A stretch of DNA of 52,702 nucleotides from Echinococcus granulosus (lineage: Eukaryota; Platyhelminthes; Cestoda; Cyclophyllidea; Taeniidae), in the NCBI RefSeq assembly GCF_000524195.1, contig NW_020170400.1, forward strand, positions 594,637 through 647,338, in the 5' to 3' direction. A model generated the notes under the pieces. The model saw only the letters and a list, made by a program, of their open reading frames with translations, searched no databases and was not told the DNA's origin. Of this stretch, positions 44,401 through 52,702 are shown in pieces. The translations under genes were made by a program, and so were the position numbers. The stretch's first letter is position 1, and every line of letters begins with the position of its first letter.

Positions 44401-44721
44401 CAAAATAAATATTACTAAATTTTGGTAACGGGAATAATATTTCTAAGGTGTTTGAAAAAGTGGGATCTTATTTTAAGACAAGTAAAATGTGATGGCTGTC
44501 TGGCGAAATACCATTGAATTAATAGAGGGATCCTTTCTGAGCACGCCTGAGTGATTCGCCAACATTGCCAAGCTTTGGAACTACTTCTGTGAATGGCGAT
44601 AAAGGCACCCCCCAAAGCTGTACAACAAATTCGACAAAAAACCTCCAGCGGCTTTGGAACTGAGTTTCATATCGTGTTGTAAAGAGTATTCTATGCTACG
44701 AAGACCCAAAATAACAAAAGA

Positions 44722-44741
44722 GAATACAATACAATACAATA
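44722..44741 (+). repeat. (AATAC)n pentanucleotide microsatellite
   Basis: About three to four tandem AATAC units ending in AATAAAGG. Confidence 0.8.
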
Positions 44742-45150
44742 AAGGGTGCCATACTGCTGTAATGATGCATATCCAATGACTTTGAGTGCTTGTAAATCAC
44801 CGCGTACATTCTGCATGCCTATGCAAGGTGCATAAAGTGATTGCAGTGAGTTATGCCGAGAAAACTTGTAAGTGCCCCTCTGATCACCTAATTTTACTCT
44901 ATTAAAATAATGAATATCAAATTACTTATTCCAGTTTAGAAGTCGAGTTAAGTGACAATTTGGCTAAATCTCATGTCACCCCATCGAAATTTCCATTTAC
45001 CACATTATGTGGCAAAAAAGAGGGTGCGAAATGGAGAAAAATTCACCAAATTTGTATTCAATAAAACAGGGGTAAAAAGTTGACTTAAAAATTTAGAGGC
45101 AAATCTAATTGTGCGAAGAACACTCGCGTCTTAATAATGTAGGGCCCCTA

Positions 45151-45320
45151 GCCTTTCCTAAAGTCGAAAGATGGCTAAAACCGGGACAGAATATGTATTG
45201 CCGATGCACAGATGGGTTGAAGGGCCAGCGGCATGACTCAATGGCCATGCCGGTTAGCAGAAGTACAAAGTCGGAGTTTTAAGTGTCCATGTATTGAAAA
45301 CTGGAGAGTTAACCAAACAA
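45151..45320 (+). mobile_element. Diverged tRNA-like dispersed repeat, copy 1 (SINE-like)
   Basis: Aligned by hand to copy 2 at 46041-46211. From GGGACAGAAT (45183) to the end the two copies align without gaps over 138 bases at about 69% identity (95 matches), with many of the differences being C/T or G/A changes. Shared anchors are GGGACAGAAT, GGCCAT, AAGTACAAAG, TTAAGTG and GTTAA, at identical offsets (0, 60, 78, 96, 125). The block upstream (AAGTCRAAAG) also matches with a one-base shift. The A-box region is decayed in this copy. No coding potential is visible. Confidence 0.6.
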
Positions 45321-46040
45321 AGTATTACATAGCCCCTCTCTTCTTTTTATCTTCTTCCCAGGCACTCCCCTTGGTCAACTTCCTGCATCGTACATCGCAG
45401 TGTAGTCGGTGCCGTGAGAAAAATACTCACAAACCAACCACGTCAGTCACTAAATTTGCTTGAAACGAGAATGATGTTTGATCGCAATGTTACTGGCACA
45501 TCTTGGCAATTCCAATGTTTCTGGAGTTTTGCCATGTTTATGAGCAGTGTAGGGAGAAGAAGCAATGTGCTACCCATCTCCATGTCCATCGCTAGTCGTA
45601 AAAACACTGATTCAAAAGCAGGTCAATCTAGTAAAGAATGGGATAAAGAGTAGTTACTTGGAAATTTGCTTTCGCATTTATTCCTTTTTGATACTTTGCC
45701 TTTACTTCGTCGCTACTCAGCCAATTCTACCTGGATTCTATCCATCTATTAAAGAGGTAAAAGTGGTGTTGCACGTTCGCTTATTTAATGTCTTCATGCT
45801 AGTACCATAGACAGTTACTTAACGGACCTTTTCTGATAATTTACAGTTGGAGCTGCTTCACTTGTTAACAGCGCTCTTCCAAAAGACAGATGGGATAGTT
45901 CTCGATGGTGGACATCACTATTAACCCTTCTGACAGGAATCTTCACAGGTTCTTTAGGTTCTAGCAATCAGCAATAGGAATCAGAATAGTCGCTTTTTGG
46001 ATGAGGCTCGCTTTCAGCTGCCATTAACGTGGCGACTCGG

Positions 46041-46211
46041 GTCTTCTGTGAAGTCAAAAGAAGTCATAATATTGGGACAGAATGTGTAATGCCGACGTAG
46101 GGAACGGCCGAGCGGCTAATGGCACGGTCAGGAGGCCATACCACCTAGCGAAAGTACAAAGACGAAGCCTTAAGTGGCCACGTAAACAAAACTCGCTGGT
46201 TAAACAAACAA
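46041..46211 (+). mobile_element. Diverged tRNA-like dispersed repeat, copy 2 (SINE-like)
   Basis: This is the same-strand partner of copy 1, starting about 890 bases downstream. It contains GGCCGAGCGG at 46106-46115 followed by CTAATGGCAC, closely resembling the A box and D-arm of tRNA-Leu/Ser. A B-box-like GTACAAAGAC starts 48 bases later (46154), within the usual A-B distance, and lies in one of the best-conserved blocks of the two copies. A tRNA-derived SINE relic is the simplest reading; a solo LTR or TRIM-type element is the alternative. Confidence 0.6.
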
Positions 46212-49200
46212 TCAAAGCATTGAAAACGTAATGTTCGCGTGTTAATGGAGATTATATTTCAAAAATTACCTTTATTACTCCCCTTTTAATTGGCGGATTA
46301 TTATAATATATTGCAATATAAATGTCGACTAATAGAATATGGAAAAGTGTTCCATATTTAACAATTGATTACCAGTTTTTTAAAGAATAACTTCTAGTAG
46401 ACCTGTCACTGTGATTTGTGTCTTGCTGCCCTTGAACTGCACTAAGGTCACAATGGGTTAACAATTTTCACTGAATTAGTGTTAGAAGTCACTACTGAGT
46501 GGACACTAGTCAGAGTTGTCCAGTGAGGTGAAGACAACAACAGCAGCTAACAAATTGGAAGACCCCAATTTTTCCTCCCACCGGCTCGGTAAATACGGGA
46601 ATTTTCTAGGGAATGACATAAAATTGGTAATAAATTAAATTTATGCCTTAATCAAACAAATGGATTTACACTGAAAGTAAAAAAAGAAAAAGTTGAACAT
46701 TTTAAAGAATCCCTACAAAATTAAATGCAATTAAGACGAATAAGAAATAAGTCTCGCAAAATGACACCATTTTTAACTATTTTAAAATGAAAAAATAATT
46801 TAAGAAAAAAATAGTGCGCTTTTTAGGAGTTACGTCAATGAAAGGAGTACAACTTTCACGTAAATTTTTGATTTTTTTGTCTAAGACGATTAAATGGGAT
46901 AAAATACTTTAGGCATTTTAAATAGCCAAGTCTTGACATTTATCGACAATAATGACCATCGGTCACTTGTTAAGTTATTATTAGGTTTTTTAGCGGAAAA
47001 GTGGAACTATGAAAGGCTATTTGCTATAAAACACAGCGCATTTTAGTCAAACACCAAAGTTGCAAACCAATGCCGAAGTAAACAACTTTAAGCGTTCCAG
47101 TTATTATGCTTTATTTTGAGTCAGATGGGCCATACTACTTAATATTAGAACGGATGAAGAGATAAGTGAAGAGACTTGTGGTGAGACACATTGCAGCCCA
47201 CTGTTTGTGAGAGCAAAACTTTTGTCTAGGCTATGCTATGGCATTTTCATTTTGAGCTAAAACTGTCAAGAAAACACTTCAACACCTGGTACCTAGAATT
47301 TCATTAATTTATCTAGAGGAGTACTGAATTAGTAAAAAGCGAGACACTACAACGGATAAGTCCGCAGGCGGATAAACTGATAGATTTTAAGCGAAGTAGC
47401 AGACTTATTACCAGGTAGCTTGATTTATAGATGGATTGGTAGATAAAGAGAAAGCGTGATAATTTGCGGCGGTCAAATTAACCAGTGATTCGTTCATTTA
47501 TTTCTACGAAATATGTTAAAACAAAGCAGTTTGAATCAAAATAGGAGTCTACCGTGTTTTTGCACATCGAAGGGAACAACAAACTTTGTAAGGAGCTGAG
47601 AGCGCAACTATTACGTGTCCGTTTAGCTGTCGGTAAGATTAGAGGGACGTTAAGTCAATAGACTGGTTCTCCTTGAAATGGAAATGTCTGCCACCTTTTG
47701 AAGTTAGTGCCAGTAGTAGCTTTAGGCGATTGTTGGATGTGGCCACCATTTTACATATCTCATTCTCAGAAACTTAATGTTTACAAAGAGTCGCATATGT
47801 GTAACCCAGCTCCCTCAAAATCATGGTTCCCAAACCAGCGTCTTAAATTTGAAATTACATAGCAAACATAAGAGTTTTTGAATTGCAGGTAACCACATTG
47901 GTAAGTTATTAAACATCAAAAGCAGGCTGGCTGGAAAACTGACCACTAGAGCTCATGTTTTATTTTTCAACACTCAATTTACGGTTTTATATTCAGTCAC
48001 GCCATTTAAATTGTGATTTGATGTGATCAAGTGGCGTAAGCTAATTAGGAACACATGCCATTTTAAACTTGGACACAAAAACCTGAGCGTCACATATTTG
48101 TCGCCGGATGCTAACTTGCAGGTTAAAAGTACTATTTAAACTATGTATAGCAGTAATAAAATCGAATGAATTCTTGCAGACATTGAAGTAATACCTGATT
48201 AAGATTATGTGCCACCACAATACGGGGTGCACATGCCTTTCTTGAAAGGGAAAAAGATGTATAATTACAATCAATAAGTAGGAGGCAAGACGCGTGAAGG
48301 TACATTGTTCATATCTAAAGCGAGTTCATGGGTAGGTGATAAATTAATGTTGTATTTCTCCTTGAACTTGATTGGTCCCTGATCGCTAATAAATATCCTC
48401 ATTTGTAACAGTAAACAGTGGACAATGCCACACGGGGAACGTAAGTGAAGCGTGGGTCTCATACTCAGCATTCGGTCTCATTCATAGCCCATGACTAAGT
48501 TGCAAATCTCCAGTTTTGGTTTGGCTACTGAGAGCGGTAAAAAATGGAGCTGGAAACAAGCAAAATGTTTGTGTAGTGTAGCAACATTGATCAAGGCGGG
48601 CCTTTCGTTTATGTTAATTTTAATCAACGGTGAAGTAATACTTTTGCGCCTCTGTGAAATAGTTCTGTCCAAAAGCATCCATCTCAGAATTATGTGTCTG
48701 CAAAGGTGTTAAAGTTTCCATCCATAACTTCTCAGCTATTCTTCTGACGTAGCTTCCAGAGGTCGACTTTCATGGAACTAGAGAAGAGTGCGATAAAGCG
48801 TTTCAAAATGGAAAATCTATAAAGAAGTGGATAAATAAAATGCCATCTCCTTGAAGATGCTACTCTTGAAGTTGTTATTTTTGACGGGTAATTCGATGGA
48901 CAAGTATACAGGGTTTTTACTCTCCGCAAATTTCCCAGTCAACGACAAGGTTTATAGTCTATGAATAACCCTTTACTTGAGGCTCTTTACCCTAGTAAGT
49001 GTCTTTAGCAAACCGAAGTGATTGCAAAATCTGCATACTGAGTGTTACCCATTGCTGCCCTATTTGTTGGTGCACATTTTTAAAAGTAAATTTATTCAAA
49101 TACCAGAGTTTTCCCAACTTATCAGTGTATTCTAAGTAACTATTTTATCTTGTGTACTAGCCTGGAGTACTTTATTTATTAATGGTCGCTTGTAAGTTGC

Positions 49201-52200
49201 CCGACTTTTGGCGTTAATCATCAAGTTTCTTAATATGTTAGGCCTGCTTCCAATAGCAACATTCTCTTTTTCCTTTCTCCAGTTTTTATAATTCTACAGT
49301 TCATTCAAATCTAAAGCTTTTAAAAAGAACAGTTTCTCTGAATACAATAAACTCTTTCAACACCTCTATACTGAGAAAGGAGAATTTTGGTCCCGAAAAC
49401 GTGCCTAATGGCTATCGGAAAATATATGTGAGGTAGTAAAATGAATCTTGGCATTTTGGCAACCATAAGCAGCAATGTTTCATAAATGTACCTAAAATGT
49501 GATTAGTTGTTATCATGAATGACATGTTAGTAACGACATACTGCTAAGATAGTGACCGTTACTTGAGGTGATCAAAAATTCATCGGGACTATTATTGCTA
49601 TCCTGCGTTCTAATAAGCAGGAGTACTTGGTTATGGCATCCTTTTCTAGAAGGAAGTCTGCAAATCTTGAACTAAAATTGCACGCCTTAACGAATTTTAA
49701 TTTAGCTAAAACACTTTTTAACTGTTAGAAACTAAAGTATTAGAGACAGATTTAGTATGGAGAAGGGAATGCAGGCATTTCCCTTCCTGAATGGTCAAAA
49801 ATGAAGGAATGATCAACTTGAGACGAGAAAGTTTAGTTAATTTTTGATGGCTAAGATAGCTTCAAATTCTTCGTAAAGTTTGTGATTTCCTGAGTGGGAA
49901 ATAACCCACATGTATTTTTAAATCTAAAATTAATAGCGGAGACTCATTCTAGATGAACACGCGGCAATTTGACAAAAGGAGTACATGTGGTGCGTTAATG
50001 GTGGGTATGTGAGCCTGTGTGATATCAAAAAAGCCAGACACTGCATGTACGGAGTGCGTTACGAATAGTCCAGACTCGATTTATTGCCGCCACGCCTCAT
50101 GAAGCGTCGCCATTGTATCATTTTCTTGCTCGCGAATTTTGTAAACAATCCAGAAGGAGACGGAACTAAAAATATCCTCGCCTCGCATTTTGATTTTACA
50201 AAAATTCCTTCTCAAATAATAGATTTTATCCCTAATTCTATTTTGATCTGACTGTAGCACTAGCTACTCAGGTATCGCATTAATGCGGTTAATGCAGTAG
50301 TTCAAAGAAATAAGTGGGATTTTTTCTTCCAAATACCGACTAAATTTATCATTTCACTCCCATTAAAAAGTAGGGTTAAGGAGGCATGTAAAGGGGAGAA
50401 CAAAGGGAGCCACGCGTTAACATAGCATCAGTTAATCGCACCACTTTGACAGTCTAGACCGTGCTTTTTTATCAAATTCAAGGCCGCAGAACCGAGATAC
50501 CGGCTGGATAAAGGAGATGAGTTATTCTTAAGCCGGACTAACATTTGTTAACGACCTTCGTAACCGACCAATGGAGGCTCAAGAGACATTTGTATAGTAT
50601 TCAGGTTGCTCATGCAGGTATTTCAAAACCAAATTAATAAAAAATAATCCTTTTGCACATAAAATGACATTAAAAACGGAACAGTCAAGATTTCGTGCGC
50701 ATATTAAGCGTCTGAATTCGGGATTAGCAGAAGGATGGGGTTACACTACCAGAACCTCATGCCATTATTATAGGAATACACTATCGCTATGGAGATGCTC
50801 ATTTAGGCTGGCCATACAATATGGTAAACCTGGAATTAATTAACAAAATAATTAGTAGGAATAAGTCACCTTGACTATTTGAAGAGATAAACAATTTGCC
50901 TCAAGGTCATAATGGATATAATATGCGTGATTACGCCTTAATAGGAAGTGCAATGATCACCAGACAACCTTGTCTTATCCAAACCTCTGCAGAGAGACTA
51001 ATAAGTAAGTATTGTAGCTTTACGTTACCTTCATGAAAGGCGATTTAGAAGAAACTAAAAAAATTCTCCACAGTATAAAAAATTGTGATAAAATGGGAAA
51101 TTATTCATGTCAGAGTTACCAAAATGTGGAATCAGAATGGCAAGTTAGTTATAACAACCAAATAAGTACTATTAAAAAAGTACGATGACGTATTAAATTA
51201 GTGATACCCTTTGAGGCTTAAAATTAAATCACACCCTTGATAAACATCAATCAAAGTACTGACAGATGTCACAGCGATGCTTGCATCTATACTCACTCTC
51301 GATTCTTAATGATTACAAAATGCTTCATATGGGCCCATTCACAAAACAATGGGTTATTTAGGCAAATTACTGTTATGTTGAATGCGTAGAAGCTGAAGAA
51401 CTTTCTCAGTTTTTTGAAGAGCGATTCTTAATTTCATAACTTACTGTCGGGAATGAGACATGAAAATGGTGTTTAGCCTCCAAAAGCAACTTCCAATTTT
51501 TAACTAAGTATTCTATTTCTCATATTATTGTTGAGCTGTAGTGCCAAGAAAGTGGTATTCACCATTTAAAAAAGACCTCAGGAGTGCAGAGGGTGAGTTG
51601 AGGTGGTAAGTCAACCTGAAATAAAGGGCAAGTCTCTTCATCAGTCACATTCACGTTCAAATAGTTCTCAAAGTCACTAAGGTCTATCAGAAACAGTCCA
51701 ATGTTTCCTATTATCTGGTAAAAACATTTATGGAATACTTTAATTAGCAGAACTCATTAGTTATTTAGGTGAGTACTTCCAGTCTCATCGCAGGCACCTA
51801 CTAATTTATTAAAGAAAAGTTAGAACTATTGCATTTTAAACAAAGGTGAGGAAAAATGAAGTCGTTTTCACCCGTCTTAACGCTGTTTCAAAATACTTGG
51901 TAGGAGCATTTCAAAACTGGATCTAATTGGCACTACTCAAAGAGGCTAAAATCCCCACATTTTGTAAAGCTCCTAAGAAAAAATATAATGACGATAGTAA
52001 CGATTTGGCTTCCGATATTTTCCAAGAATGCTGATCAACCAGCCGCCCTACTAATCAATCAATCAGGCAGTCAGTGGGTGCCGTAGGACTTAATTAGGCG
52101 GCGCTTAAAAGGAGCCTGTATTGTACTTCACCTTGTGGGATCAGAACAAACAAGTGTGATGGCAACTGTCGGCATTAAAATGTGCAGAATAATATGTCAA

Positions 52201-52702
52201 TCTCAAAAACAAAATTAAAGGACTATAATTTACTAAATAAGTAGATGACCTTTATTGTAAAAAAAACACTTCTGTCCATCAAAAATCGCAGATTTGTTTA
52301 AAAAATTTGTTCATTGTATTGCAAATCCGCCTAAATACAAAAAACTGCGAATGTGAGATCATATGTAATGAAGTTTAAAACGATAGACGATTAATACACA
52401 TCCGCAAATCTATTTATAAGAATAGCCTGCAATAGATAAAATTTAATAGTGTCTCGGTAGTCCGACATATTAATATGGGAAAGTGCAATTACAAAAAGCA
52501 GTGGGAATAATTTCTGCTGCAGCTGTTGCCATTGCTACCCTTTCCCGACAGATGTATGATAATAGAGTGCCGGCTTTGAATGTCAAGCTTACGGAAAAGT
52601 GGTTTCTTGACAGCAATCTGACGGCAAAGAAGATAACTTATGCTGGTTAGAAGGGGGAGAGAGAAGGGTGCAAATTTCATGAAGAATCATCAAGCCTCCA
52701 GG
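46212..52702. other. Gene-free AT-rich 3' edge of the window
   Basis: No recognisable gene or transposon frame on either strand. Small notable motifs are the palindrome GCATTAATGC (50277-50286) with a direct TTAATGC repeat, and a HOX/PBX-type TAATCAATCAATCA (52052-52065) beside a GC-richer patch. Confidence 0.5.

Larger units (their letters stand above)
36166..44700. other. Gene-free downstream stretch with binding-site clusters
   Basis: No confident coding sequence. The longest ATG frame (41619-42044, 141 codons) lacks recognisable domains. Two homotypic word clusters stand out: CACTT (37230-37334) and TGACAG (38325-38487). Confidence 0.5.

Noticed and set aside
1..52702. CRISPR arrays, bacterial operons, phage or viral genes
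   Set aside because: No regularly spaced repeats, no bacterial gene organisation and no reverse transcriptase, transposase or capsid motifs were visible in the translated frames.

Overview
This is eukaryotic, animal-type DNA: AT-rich, with many simple repeats, no bacterial gene spacing, and one long protein-coding exon with strong splice signals around it. The only gene I can identify with confidence is a Teashirt/Tiptop-family zinc-finger transcription factor on the + strand (31088-34966, 1292 codons from the first ATG). The family call rests on widely spaced C2H2 fingers of the HMxxTxH type and an N-terminal PLDLS (CtBP-binding) motif. The source organism cannot be fixed from sequence alone. 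The highly divergent Teashirt protein, the large coding exon and the absence of visible transposon reading frames would fit a parasitic flatworm, perhaps a tapeworm. That is an inference with modest confidence.

Layout. Positions 1-31051 are about 31 kb of non-coding sequence: AT-rich background with CpG- or GC-richer patches (about 9040-9300, 10440-10960, 20100-20350, 22160-22500, 27420-27860, 30600-31050) and several microsatellites. A strong pyrimidine tract plus AG ends at 31051, and the Teashirt frame is open from exactly 31052. The coding exon is therefore entered by cis- or trans-splicing. A short upstream reading frame (31056-31091) overlaps the first in-frame ATG as ATGA. The exon codes for an N-terminal repression-type module (PLDLS, two sumoylation consensus sites), two central fingers, a long Ser/Pro-rich linker with a basic cluster, a third finger of C2HC type, and a low-complexity C-terminus with three polyproline runs. 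The 3' UTR is pyrimidine-rich and has an AATAAA at 35485.

Positions 35510-52702 are again gene-free. They contain a CpG-rich patch with a TCF-type site (35930-36165), a dense CACTT cluster (37230-37334), a TGACAG cluster (38325-38487), and two diverged direct copies of a roughly 170 bp repeat with a tRNA-like A box (about 45151-45320 and 46041-46211).

Interpretation. This looks like one developmental regulator gene inside a large regulatory domain. The best candidates for something undescribed are the tRNA-like repeat family, the one-residue-short first zinc finger, the unusual start configuration (open frame to the acceptor plus an overlapping uORF), and the homotypic binding-site clusters in the flanks. 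I ran no searches; family assignments come from motif recognition.
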